Source: Shinisaurus crocodilurus
Lineage: Eukaryota; Chordata; Lepidosauria; Squamata; Shinisauridae
Direction of reading: 5' to 3'
DNA length: 64,000 nucleotides
Assembly: GCA_021292165.1 (NCBI GenBank)
Contig: CM037877.1
Span: forward strand, 162,599,580 to 162,663,579
How positions within the stretch are numbered: the first letter of the stretch is position 1; each line of letters starts with the position of its first letter. Positions 9,841 through 19,799 of this stretch are shown piece after piece. The position numbers were made by a program, and so were the translations under genes. The notes under the pieces were generated by a model. The model was not told where the DNA came from and ran no database searches. It saw only the letters and a list, made by a program, of their open reading frames with translations.

Positions 9841-10144
9841 TGTCATAAACCTGTTAAGGCAAATTCCGCCTGCTGTGAAAGATTCTGCAACTCCTGATAA
9901 AGTTGTGCAGTTGGGCAAATGGCAAACTGGGTTGTAAGAGATTTAAGATTCATATTTAGAGATATTTGTTGCATTATTTTTATTTTTATTTTCTTATAAG
10001 AGGCATAGGCAATAATTTGGCCCCGTATAAAAGCTTTACTGACCTCCTACTCAGTGGTGCAAGAATCAACTGTACCCTCATTAATTTTAAAGTACTTGAG
10101 TAACTCTTCAGAAATCTGTGATTTGTTGCTTCTTTTAGAGTTAG

Positions 10145-10768
10145 TCTTCTTCACGGGATTCCATTGTTTCCCAGTGGATGAATAGTTTTTAAGACCAGCC
10201 AGAGTTCTCTGATTTAGATAATTTCTCATCAGCAAAGGGTTGTAGTCAGATGCCTTGTTTGGGAAGCAAAGCATAGATGGCCAAAATATTGTTCTGAGAA
10301 GAGCAAAAGAGGTCATAGCAGAAGACTGGAGAATGGGAAGGAAAGGGCCCTTTTATGGAGCTGCCTGTGTGTGAAGGCTAAGATGTCTGCAGCTAATTGT
10401 GATGGCTTGCCAACGGTTACATTTGTAAGATGCATCATGTGCTCATTTATTAAAGTGAAGCATAAGTGATGGCAGATGGTGCCTCTGCAGAGTTTGTCAG
10501 AGTGATTGGCAAAGACATTTTCATAACCACAAGTCTTGGCAGAGGGGCTGGCCAGGTAGTCTTCAGACAAATAGCATGCATGCTTTTTTGGAGTCATTGC
10601 TGAACTAGAGAACTCAGTGTTCCAGCTGAGAAGTATAGTCCATTTGTCTAAAGATTGCAATCTCATAATTTCCTTCAACAGTCACCTGCTTGCACATATG
10701 TACGTGTTAAATCTGAAGGTGAAGCACGTTAAAAGTAATTAAGAGCCACAGAATAACATAGGATGGTT
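10145..10768. other. no recognised gene; possible continuation of L1
   Basis: Minus-strand frames at 10047-10316 and 10313-10678 stay open for about 90-120 codons. Apart from the L1 pre-RT stretch at the left I recognise no domain in them. This may be degraded L1 endonuclease-side sequence. Confidence 0.3.
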
Positions 10769-10776
10769 TTCTCTAC

Positions 10777-10905
10777 TCCAACCTGGTGCCCTCCAGATGT
10801 TTTAGGCTACTACTTCCACCATCACTGACCATTGGCGTTGCTGGTTGGGGCTGATGAGAGTTGTAGTCCAAAACTTCTAAAGGAAATGTAGCTTGGAAAA
10901 GACTG
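10777..10905. mobile_element. hAT-type fold-back MITE, degraded
   Basis: Left end CCAACCTGGTGCCCTCCAGA and right end with CTTGGAAAAGACTG; the core has inverted TAGGCTACTACTTCC / GAGTTGTAGTCC. This is an older copy of the family at 1234-1367. Confidence 0.6.
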
Positions 10906-12273
10906 TTCTACTCTATTGTTATGGAAACCCATCGATACCACAACATGCAGGTGATAGTGCTTCTGGTAAGTGGGAAAAATAACCCCGGCCCAGACACAAA
11001 CATTCCATTGGCTGGGAGTGAAAGCTCATCAGTATTGTACTTCCATGCTGTAGAACATCCACTGTACAAAAAGAAGGTTGCTTCTCCCGCTACTGCTGCA
11101 GATCAACTGCACCCTCTTCCGCTTTCAGCCACTAAACTTGTATCCCAGTGCAAACTTCTTAAATTGTGTGCTCTGAGATGAAAATCTAAAACTACCGTAA
11201 GCGTTTGGAATAATAATTGCAAAATACCTCCCTGGGTGCTTTTGTTTGTTTAAACAGGTATTCAAAGATGTACTTCTCAAGTTATGTGATATTGCCCCAC
11301 GACTCCCATCATCCCCTGGCAGTCCATTTACCCCCTTCCTCCTCCGTGTCCCTGTTAAAAGATGCTCAGGAGCTTAGCCAATCCGTAAGCACTTTCTGTT
11401 ATTTCAGGCAAGTCCAGTTGTTGGCCTTGGAATGCTACTTTCTCAATTCACATGCACCTTTCCCATCCTGGATATTTCAAGAGCAGCCGCACTCTCCTTG
11501 AACAGATCAGTTCTATAGAGGAAGCAGTTAATGTTTGATGAAAAGTGGTGAAACAAAGTGACGGCTGCCTTTTCTTTCCTTCTTTGGAAGAGTTCCTTGA
11601 ACGAGGTCCAAAGAAAATAACATGCTTGGCTCATTTAATGTAGCCTTAAGCCCTCATAGTAAAACTTCGAGACCTGGCAAGCTCAGTGGAGTCCTCCTTT
11701 GCTCTCGCTTCCTCTGCTCCCTTTCAGACTGCAAAATTTCATGTGAGTTTTTTTAAAAAAATTATTATTAAAGCACTTGCATAAAACTTAATTAGTGTTA
11801 ATTATTTTGCATTCTACATTGGAAACGGCAGCAAGCCAACCAACGTTGGCTGTTAATACAATGGCAGTTTGGCCCTTTAAGTAGGATGGGGTAAGAAGAG
11901 AGAAGTATGGGTTCAGCCAATACCTTGCAGTGCTGTGTTTTTGGGCTGAAAGCCAACAATTCCTGCTGCCAATCCTGGCTTTAAATGGACAGGACAGGTT
12001 CTTGGGATAACATGACAGCGGTGGGTAGCCGAGGGTGAGCAGGAGGAGAACTCAGGTCAATGAAGCAAGGGATGAATGAACATCCCCCTTCCATATTATT
12101 ATTTCCATGGCTGACCTCTGATTGTTTCCAATACCAGACTGCATCCTTGGTGGAAATTCCTAGCAAAATAACTGCTAAAGCTTGTTCGCTCTGATACTGA
12201 GCTAGGAAATAGTTTTGCTAATATATTTATATCCTGAGTTTTCAAATGCTGAAGATGACACTACTCAGGAGGC

Positions 12274-12313
<40 letters not shown>

Positions 12314-12498
12314 AGATTGTGGCATCTAATTTTTAAAAGATGTGTTTTCTAGCTGATAGCAAAATGTATATTTTGAGTTATTTTTCAAACAGACCACATG
12401 GTAGTAACAGCCTTTTATCTCTCTGTGAAGAGGTATTTGGTCACATAATGTAATACAAGGCAAACGTTGGATGTTGGCAATTAAAGCTTTATAAAATA
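10906..12498. other. intronic sequence without recognised gene
   Basis: A (CA)n microsatellite lies near 12281-12312. No supported coding region, RNA gene or complete mobile element was found. The short open frames (for example 11217-11501) show no known domain. Confidence 0.35.
12281..12312. repeat. (CA)n microsatellite
   Basis: About sixteen uninterrupted AC units; likely length-polymorphic. Confidence 0.9.
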
Positions 12499-12499
12499 A

Positions 12500-12636
12500 G
12501 GGCACAATCCTATGCCTTTTTAGACCAAAAAAAAAGTCCTACAACTCCCAGCATTCCCCAGCCCTGCTGGCTGGGGGATGCTGGGAGTTGTAGGACTTTT
12601 TTTTTTCAGTCTAAACATGCATAGGATTACGCCCTA
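12500..12636. mobile_element. fold-back MITE, 'CACAATCCTAT' family
   Basis: Ends GGGCACAATCCTATGC and GCATAGGATTACGCCC are complementary. The inner arms share AGTCCTACAACTCCCAGCAT with a short GCTGG loop. It is the same family as 888-1025. Confidence 0.7.
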
Positions 12637-12784
12637 AAGCTCTCATAAATTACAGAACATAGGAGCAAACTAGTATTATTGATGTGTGGCTTATGTCGAC
12701 AGCATGACCTGCAGAGCCTTCACAGTGCCGCCTTCTGCAGCCTGGACTTCAGGGACAGTTCCGTGGCTCTCTAGGTGCCCTAGG

Positions 12785-12960
12785 ACAGCTTCTCATGCTG
12801 GCTCAGCTTGTCTGAGTGTGGAAAGCTAAGCAGGGTCAGGCCTGGTTATTACTTGGATGGGAGACCCCTCCTCTAGTTTCCTGCATTGAGCAGGGGGTTG
12901 GACCTGATAGCTTTGTAGGCTCCTTCCAACTCTATGAAATCTTTCTATTTTGGTCTGAGG
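12785..12960 (+). mobile_element. 5S rRNA-derived SINE with CR1-like tail
   Basis: The head matches the internal promoter half of 5S rRNA: GGAAAGCTAAGCAGGGTCAG, GCCTGGTTATTACTTGGATG and GGGAGACC. The tail (TGCATTGAGCAGGGGGTTGG, then CTCCTTCCAACTCTATGA) matches the 3' end of the CR1 LINE at 16563-16899, implying CR1-driven retroposition. It is not a functional 5S gene: the 5' part is diverged and the 3' part is replaced. Confidence 0.8.
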
Positions 12961-12974
12961 CTATAGCACAGAGG

Positions 12975-13100
12975 TAGGCAACCAGGTGCTTTCCAGATGT
13001 TTTGGTCTACAATTTCCATATGCTCGATCCAGCATGGCCAATGGTCAGGGAAGATGAGGCTTGTCCTACAAAACATCTGGAGGGCACCATGTTTCCTACC
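12975..13100. mobile_element. hAT-type fold-back MITE, degraded
   Basis: Contains CCAGGTGCTTTCCAGATGTT at the left and AAACATCTGGAGGGCACCAT at the right, with a CAGCATGGCCAATGGTC core. Confidence 0.6.
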
Positions 13101-13629
13101 CCTGCACTACACTAAACACAGTCATGGGCTTCAAAGGAGGTCATACACAGGGCACAGGGCTCTTATCTATGTTAAAAGCCACACTGGGAGCCCACTTCCT
13201 GTGTTTTTCAGCAGTCTATGAGCTATTCAATCAAGCTCCGTCCTATCTTGGAGGAAGAAAATATAGGAAAATAGATAACTTTTCTTTCATGTTGTCCAAT
13301 CTCACAGTGTGAAGGATTGCATCATAGGAAACGTATTCCGGTGGGAAAGTAGGGACTGTTACATTTGAGCAGAGCACAGAAGCCACACGGAGAGATAGAG
13401 AGGGGATGTGATGGTTTTAAAAGGCGCATTTGCTCAAGCATTGTGACCAACGAATATCTCCCAGACAACTAAGTCAACAGTGCATTGCTCTAAATAACAA
13501 CATGTTGCAAATGTATTTGAAAACACTTGGCTGACTTTATCTGGAAAAACACAGATGTATCCTAAACAATAGATACATTTCAGCAAAGCATTGTTTACAC
13601 AGAATTGCAGTGTCCTTAACAGGTCGATC

Positions 13630-13660
13630 GGTCTTTCTTTCTTTCTTTCTTTCTTTCAAG
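13630..13660. repeat. (CTTT)n microsatellite
   Basis: Seven or so TTTC units in a row. Confidence 0.8.
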
Positions 13661-13789
13661 ATCAGATATTGTTGTGGCATACGAGTATCTGCATACCCAC
13701 ACATTAATAACCAGAATGAACTACTATTTAAATAATAAATCAGACATTAAAAAATGCCTCTTCATTGTTCACATATGGTGTCTTAGAAT

Positions 13790-14640
13790 TTACATTTCAC
13801 TGGTTAATTTTATGTGTACCTGTTCTGATTGACTGTACAGACACCAGTATTCTAAAACTTCATTTAAGGAAATAAATATTATTGACACAAGTATAGTATA
13901 GTATCCATAGAGGTAAGGAATCTGCTCCACTATCTGTTTTGTTTTGTTTAACGTTTCATTCATCTCTATGTCTGACCGGTCTGATTTTGAAATGTTTAGG
14001 ATCTCTAGGCAAAGTGGACATTTACATGATTTTTGTATGTGATGTTGTGCGCAGGGGTACATGAAAAATGTCATGTATGAAGCACTCCTGTTTCTTTGCC
14101 AGGCACCAGATTCTATCTGCATAGAATGACCCAATGCGACCAATTTCGCATGTAGCTTGCACTGGTGAATGTGGTGCTGTTTTCCTTTTCTGGCGTTCTC
14201 TTATTATGAGGTGTCGCTATTGGGATTACACAACACATCTTGTCTTGTGAAGAGATGTGTCCCTTGTACCAAAAGTTCTTTTCACCCAGACCAAAAAAAG
14301 GCAGCATAAGAACTCATCTCTCTTTGCCAGAATAGTTCAAGAAGTTTGGACTAACATCTGCTTCAACTCTCGATGATCCCTTTTATTTGTTGCTGGTCAT
14401 GTGGCCATCATAAAACATTTCTATTAAAATAAGAAGTTATATTCGATGTAATGCTTCATACATCATTTTAACTAGAGATGCTACTTGAGCATGCCCCGTC
14501 TTCTGTAAAAGAAAGGCTCCAAGTGTCACTGCTTTACATTTCATTAAACCTTCTTCTGGCAGTTCATCTCCTGGTAGTCTCTCAACACATCCTTCTTGAG
14601 CTGAGCAATGAGTAGCTTGAACAAGAAAAATCTCCACCTA
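13790..14640 (-). pseudogene. possible processed copy of an unidentified transcript
   Basis: On the minus strand a 66-codon frame (14637-14437; it contains LPGDELPEEGLMKCKAVTLG and ends MMYEALHRI-stop) is followed by AT-rich sequence. Further open blocks lie at 14307-14113 and 14143-13790, the latter with a CKCPLCLEIL stretch. This looks more like conserved protein than random frame, but I cannot name the source gene. Frameshifts between the blocks would make it a pseudogene; a chance pattern remains possible. Confidence 0.3.
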
Positions 14641-15167
14641 GTGAGAGACCGCTGGAGCTGGAGCCCTGATCAGCCATCCCTTTTGCCCATCTGCCAGCAG
14701 CTTTTGAGGTGAAGTGATTGCAGTGTTTGGGACGGGTTGGAGAATCACATATACACTTGGCTCACATGTCATGGTCGCAGGCATGTGCTGGCTTGTATCC
14801 CACCACAGCGAACTGCCAGATTTACAAAATGTGCCATCCCACCTGGTTGGCAGTTCCAATGGGCTCCATAGAAGCCCATTGTGCTTCATTCTTAAAAATG
14901 GCTGGTGGTGAGGGAAAAGCACTCTGCACATGCTCATGGATGTTTATTTTTTATTATTATTAATTTATTTAAACTCCCCCCCCCCCTCATATTCCAGAAC
15001 TCTATCATATAGAAGGTCTCTCCCATAGCAGGAATGAAAAAGGCATGTCAGCAGCTTTTTCCCACCCTTCTCTAGCACATCCTTATTTCGCTTTGTCACG
15101 GGAAATGTCCCCAAGCCCAAGGTTATGCATGTGGGGGAAGGGGTTGTTGCCAGGGCTGAGTAATGGG

Positions 15168-15470
15168 GACTGTCAAGTTGGAGTCAGGAGCCACACCAGA
15201 GACAGAGTCAAGAATCAGAACACGGCAAAGCCAGGAAGGCAATTGTTGTTCAGGCCAAGTCCCGTCCTGAACAGGAAGCCTTTTATTGCCCTTTCCCTGA
15301 AGAAAAGCCCATGTCCAGCCTGGATGGGTAGAGCCAGTCAAGTACATGAGAAGTCTTCACTGTTCAGGCAGTTGCTCCAAACTGCAGCACTGATGGCTCA
15401 CCGCACGGGACAGCTGTGCACAGAGCCGAGGGTTCCCGGTTCTATCCCCAGCAGCTCCTGACAGATATGC
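15168..15470 (-). repeat. LTR-like fragment
   Basis: Starts TGTCAAGTTGGAGTCAGG and ends near CAGCTCCTGACA. It carries a reversed polyadenylation signal (CCTTTTATTGCC, about 15281-15292), as in the LTR-like block near 35.4 kb, which starts TGTCAAGATTGGG. No duplication of flanks was found, so the assignment is tentative. Confidence 0.4.
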
Positions 15471-15485
15471 AGAAACAAATTATGC

Positions 15486-15612
15486 TACAACACCTGGTGC
15501 CCTCCAGATGTTTTGGACTACAAGTCCCACAATCCCTGACAGTTGACTGTGGTGGCTGGTGTTTATGGGTGTTGTAGTCCAAAACATCTGGAAAGCACCA
15601 AGTTGTGTACGC
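15486..15612. mobile_element. hAT-type fold-back MITE
   Basis: Left arm ACACCTGGTGCCCTCCAGAT then GTTTTGGACTACAAGTCCC; right arm GTTGTAGTCCAAAACATCTG then GAAAGCACCAAGTTGTG. It lies just downstream, in minus orientation, of the INVS pseudogene. Confidence 0.7.
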
Positions 15613-15959
15613 TTGGTGTAGTGCATAGGGCTCAAATAATTGAGGGGCCGGGTATCTTCGTAAATAAGTGATTTCATGGAAGTGATTGTCAAGCGTTGGA
15701 GGGCTGTGCCAGTGCTCGCTAGTTCCTGGTACTTTTTGACGCCTTTAGTATTCTGATCCAGCTGTGTGCTCGATCCACTGCAAGCGAATACCATCCAAGG
15801 ATCGCCTAAATGCCAATGGTTGAGAGAGATGTGAAGGAGGTGACTTGATAGACAGGAGCCAGTGAAGCCCTGATCGTATCCTCTGTGTTGTCAGCAAAGG
15901 AGCATAAGCCGTAAGAGCGTTTGCCTGTGACACCTCGCTGCCATCAGAGCATTATCCAC

Positions 15960-17205
15960 GTGGATTTGATATTCATAAGAGGTCACGTTGCAACCTTCAT
16001 AGGAGGTCAACAGATCAACAGCAGCCACATTCCCATCAGCAACTGCAAAGTGGAGGGGAATTTGTCCTTCAAAATCTTGCCAGTTCAGCAGAGATTCAGT
16101 TGGAGCAGCATCCAAAATGCATTTGACAGTATGTACTGCACTGGGATCCTTGTGGTTAGCTGCCCAATGTAGTGGAATTTTGCCTTCAATATCTGGGATT
16201 CCAGTATTAGAGTCATGTTTGATTAGAAGCTTCACGTGCTCTGTGTTATTGTAATAGGCACTCCAGTGACAGCAGTTTGCTTGTTCTTGTCCTATGTATC
16301 TACTTCTCCTGGTGCCATGTATTTTAGCAACAAAGCTAAGCACTTTGGACTCTTGTGCCGAGTAGTTAAGTGTAAAGGATTCATTTCTTCCAAATCCTCC
16401 TTCATCCAGCTTGCTCTACGAGCAAGTAGAAGTTTCATAAAGCTATAGTTTCCCTTTTGTGCAGCAAGATGGAGAGCTGTCCTCTGGCTATGATCAACTT
16501 TATTAACATCCGTTCCTGTCTTCAACAAAGCCTCAGCACAGTAGCCTATCAGCCAACATGTACTTTCAGTACTTGAAGGGATGTCACACAGAGGAGGGCC
16601 AGGATCTCTTCTCGATCATCCCAATTTGCAGGACACGGAATAATGGGCTCAAGTTACAGGAACCTAGATTCCACCTAAACATCAGGAAAAATTTCCTGAC
16701 TGTCAGAGCAATAAGACAAAGGAATCAACTACCTGGGGAGGTGGTGGGCTCTCCCAGTCTGGAGGCATTCAAGGTGCAGCTGGACAATCATCTGTCAGGG
16801 ATGCTTTGACCTGGATTCCTGCGTTGAGCAGGGGGTTGGACTCGATGGCCTTGTGGCCCCCTTCCAACTCTACTTTTCTATGATTCTATGATTCTATGCA
16901 GTACATGAGTGGAGTTCTCCCAAACTGGTCCTCTTTGTCTTTTAGAGCAGGATTACCTGCTATTTGCTTTAGAAGAGCACTCTTCTGTCCATTAACAGCA
17001 AAAGCATGAACCGGCTGAGATGCTAGTGAGGAACCACTGAACAACCAGGTCTCGGAAACATTCATACTCTTCTCTGAAAGTACAGAGGTTAGCCCGCGAC
17101 CGCCTTCTCCGCCCCTCACAGAAAGTTGACCCCAAGGGAGCCCCTCCCTCATCTGGGGCTCAGACACCCAAGGAGACACCTTCCCGCCGCCCCCACTCCC
17201 CATTC
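15960..17205 (-). pseudogene. INVS: processed pseudogene of inversin (INVS), split by a CR1 LINE
   Basis: Inversin is an ankyrin-repeat scaffold of the ciliary 'inversin compartment' that modulates Wnt/planar-polarity signalling. The minus strand carries its N-terminus without introns: MNVSETWLFSGSSLASQ from 17065, NPALKDKEDQFGRTPLMYC at about 16965-16900, then ankyrin repeats (DHSQRTALHLAAQKGNYSFM; HWSAYYNNTEHVKLLIKHDS; GKIPLHWAANHKDPSAVHTV; ESLLNWQDFEGQIPLHFAVA) down to about 15966. GC-rich sequence at 17066-17205 looks like the source 5' UTR. Lesions: CR1 insertion, a 2-base deletion near 16530, a TAG at 16294-16292 after PGEVDT, and a frameshift just after it. Similarity stops after NVTSYE; the rest of the ~1000-residue protein is absent. 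Confidence 0.85.
16563..16899 (+). mobile_element. CR1 LINE 3' end, inserted in the INVS pseudogene
   Basis: Contains the CR1-type end: GGAATCAACTACCTGGGGAG, GTGGTGGGCTCTCCCAGTCT, GAGCAGGGGGTTGGACTCGA, CCCCCTTCCAACTCTA and a terminal TTCTATGATTCTATGATTC repeat. The 8-base ATTCTATG-type tail is diagnostic of CR1. It interrupts the INVS reading between MYC and LADRL, so it inserted after the retrocopy. Confidence 0.85.
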
Positions 17206-17209
17206 CTAG

Positions 17210-18193
17210 TGCATGATCGTGGATTTGATATTGTGTGAGCTGCTCTGCAGCAGCTTAAATGTTGGTTTGTAAGCCAGTGGCTCTTCCAGAGCAGGCTTAA
17301 TAGTGAGAATCCCGATGACTCAAACATCATTACGATTCTCCCCACGTATACTATAGATATGATCAATGGACAGACATTTATAACTATTTGACATAGAAGC
17401 CCGTAGTAATGCCTATCAGACCAGACAAGCTCTATTTTGCCAGAAGAGTTTATTTCATTGCTCCAGTGGGGTTGCTTGGATTTATCCTGATGGAATGAAG
17501 CAGAATTTGACATCAGCGCATGGTTTAACTCAGGCTGTCCCATGAAATTTTTGAATTTGATTAGAAAATGCCTGCATCACCCCCCTGAGGAAGAGTGTTA
17601 TCCCAACAATACTGGCCTAGATGGACTGATGGTCTGATTCAATATATGGCAGCTTCATATGTTCATTTATTTAAGCCCTTTATTGATACATTGCTGGTGG
17701 TTCCACTGAAGATGTCTTACTTGGTTTCAAACCATTTGGGAACCTGAATGTCACAAGTGCAGTAGAATGAGGTCTTGCCAGGGATATAGCTAGAGAAATG
17801 GTGATCATGAAGTATAAATCATCCCATAATAATTGCTGATGCAATGCAGTAAAACACACATCGGAGTGAATTCTGTAGGGACGGGAAAGCTCAGCAAATG
17901 CAACAGAAAATGCCCATATCCTGCTTCCCTTTACACAGGAAAACAGGAACCCTGTGTAAATTCGGGGGGGGGGGGTTGCTTTGCTTTATATCTCATTGTT
18001 CTGATTGACAGTGTCTTGCAGGTGTGGGTGCTCAGTTTACCCATGGAGTTCCCCCACCTCCCAAGGGCTCCTCTGCTTATTTTAATTTACTGTTTTGCAT
18101 GTGTCAAGAAGCTAATAAGTGAAGCTGCTTCCTCCATCAAAGTAAATTTAGAAGGCTGATAATAAAGGACATTGAAGTGCACGCAGACCTGTA
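17210..18193. other. intronic sequence; short LINE 3' fragment near 17604-17665
   Basis: TACTGGCCTAGATGGACTGA then TGGTCTGATTCA...TTCATATGTTC resembles the LINE 3' end seen complete at 29262-29804. A G-run lies near 17963. Nothing else is recognised. Confidence 0.4.
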
Positions 18194-18201
18194 TTGGGAG
18201 C

Positions 18202-18366
18202 CAGGGCCGGTGCTACCATTAGGCCAACTAGGCAGTTGCCTAGGGCGCAGGGCTAAAGAGGGCGCCAGAAACACCTTGAAAAAAAATACAGTGCTCTCAA
18301 GTGGGAAGGGGGGGCGCTAAATATCTGATCTTGCCTAGGGCACCAAACTGTCTTGCACCGGTCCTG
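18202..18366. mobile_element. short hAT DNA transposon with intact ends
   Basis: A 165-bp non-coding element with terminal inverted repeats CAGGGCCGGTGC / GCACCGGTCCTG. It is flanked by a perfect 8-bp duplication TTGGGAGC (18194-18201 and 18367-18374). The inner sequence includes GGCAGTTGCCTAGGGCGC and GATCTTGCCTAGGGCACC. Eight-base duplication plus CAGGG ends place it in the hAT superfamily. It is unrelated to the CAGCCTTCC family. Confidence 0.9.
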
Positions 18367-18996
18367 TTGGGAGCCATATCTTCAGCAGATTCTTTTGAAG
18401 TTCCATCCTCTGGTTTGTATGGCATTATCATAGCATAAACTGTTACTCAGTTCTACAGTACCTTTTAAAGCCCTTCTGTGAAGGGGTCGCACATGTCTCT
18501 TGAAGTAATGAGTGGAAATATCTGTGCTGTACTTTCTTAATTAGGTAGTATTTGTGCTTTTCTTTTGTTCATTCATTAATCTGTGCATACAGTGGAGAAA
18601 GGTCTGCTGTGATCAATCTCTAACATTTTGGGCCACACATTAAAAAAAACCCTGGACACCTATTTTTCTGTCAAAAAAGTAGCAATGAAAGTCGGTCCCG
18701 TCCCCCTGTCCTCCGCTTTCAACAAAAACACATCCTCATCCATATGGAGCTTTTTGCCATTTATCGCTGTCAGCTAACTGAGGAGAATTCAACCGCATGT
18801 TCTCTCTTATGATGCCGTATTTAAAGTGAATGCACCTTGTCCGAATGGTTTACAATATCGTTTGTTTAGCAGATGTTATGGCAAGAACCCCGCAATGAAC
18901 AGGTTTTGGTATGACGGATTTAAATGACTCTTTGGAGGAATGATTGGCCTGTACCAGGTGAATATCACATTAAAAGGATGTTTCTTTTCTCCTCAG

Positions 18997-19180
18997 ATTT
19001 CAGTGGGTTCCACTGTGCAGTTTGAGAAAGAAAACTTTTCCTCGTCTGCAAAAATAGAGGAAAAGCCCCTCCCACAGGGAAATAAACATCTGTTACAGTG
19101 GGCCCAAAAGGAATATGGGGCAGTAACATCTTTCACTGAGCTCAAAGTATCCAGAAATGTTTACATCAAAGTGGGTGAAG
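18997..19180 (+). CDS. TGFBR3: TGFBR3 exon (orphan domain, first exon in window)
   Basis: The acceptor is TTTCTCCTCAG|ATTTCAG and the donor GAAG|GTAAGT. The exon is 184 nt: 61 codons plus one base (phase 0 in, phase 1 out). It reads VGSTVQFEKENFSSSAK, then HLLQWAQKEYGAVTSFTEL and SRNVYIKVGE, strongly matching the membrane-distal half of the betaglycan orphan (endoglin-like) domain that binds TGF-beta. NFS is an N-glycosylation sequon at the same place as in the human protein. Confidence 0.95.
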
Positions 19181-19424
19181 GTAAGTCACACAAACAAAAC
19201 TAGTAAGACTGTATGTTGGCAAATGGGATTTTATTCATATTTATTTCACAGGCTCTTGTTTGGGAATTTACTTATCAGCTTTGAATAGGAACATTTCTCC
19301 CCAAGTTGCTTCCTTTGCACACTTGTCATGACAAGAGTTGGAATGCAGTGTGTGTGTGCACCAGTTATAAGGAGCAGTAACCGGACCACCGTGCCAAATC
19401 TGGCCCTCTAAGGGGTTATTTTAT

Positions 19425-19664
19425 TTTTATTATTATATTTTATTTATTATATTTATATCCCGCCTTTTTTCCTGCAAGGAACCCAAGGCGGCTTACATAA
19501 TCCTCCTCCTCCTCCTCTCCATTTTATCCTCACAACAACCCTGAGGTAGGTTAAGCTGAGAGTCAGTGACTGGTCCAATATTTTATATTTTATATCGTAT
19601 TTTATGATTTTAACTGTTGTAAACCACCCAGAGAACTTCGGCTATTGGGCGGTATAAAAATGTA

Positions 19665-19696
<32 letters not shown>

Positions 19697-19795
19697 GTCA
19701 CCCAGTCAGCTTCGTGGCCGAGTGGGGACTGGAACCCGGATCTCCCGAGTCCCAGTCTAACACTTTAACCACTATGCCACACTGGCTCTCCCTTG
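19425..19795 (-). mobile_element. Sauria-type SINE split by a LINE 3' fragment
   Basis: SINE body on the minus strand lies at 19425-19576 (CAAGGAACCCAAGGCGGCTT; GAGAGTCAGTGACTGGTCCA) and resumes at 19697-19795 (TCACCCAGTCAGCTTCGTGG; GGAACCCGGATCTCCCGAGT; ACCACTATGCCACACTGGCT). The two halves abut in the family consensus. The insert is the separate feature at 19577-19696. Confidence 0.8.
19577..19696 (+). mobile_element. LINE 3'-end fragment nested in a SINE
   Basis: Ends GTAAACCACCCAGAGAACTT then GGGCGGTATAAAAATG and (AATA)n, the common 3' end of a squamate LINE. About 120 bp were retained, a strongly 5'-truncated insertion. Confidence 0.65.
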
Positions 19796-19799
19796 ACAA

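Larger units (their letters stand above)
6700..10140 (-). mobile_element. degenerate L1 LINE (minus strand), broken by later insertions
   Basis: Read on the minus strand from 10140 down. The pre-RT region (YFKINEG; EVSKAFIRGQIIAYASYKK, about 10090-9960) is followed by RT motifs: GKSPGPCGFPIDLF near 9300; QVGFIKHRQGADNLR and SLDSEKAFDKIQWKF at about 8980-8840; then CPLSPLIFDLCLEPLA and IIYANDISLF at about 8680-8540. The C-terminal segment has CWRCNTANASFNHMFW (about 8040-7980). A 3' UTR-like T/A-rich part lies near 6720-6985 and resembles 54650-55090. The catalytic YADD is YAND and the frame is broken repeatedly, so the element is dead. Insertions are annotated separately. Confidence 0.8.

Noticed and set aside
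12785..12850. Possible functional 5S rRNA gene
   Set aside because: Only the internal-promoter half resembles 5S rRNA; the 5' part is diverged and the 3' part is a CR1-like tail. It is a SINE, as are the copies at 29103 and 29965.
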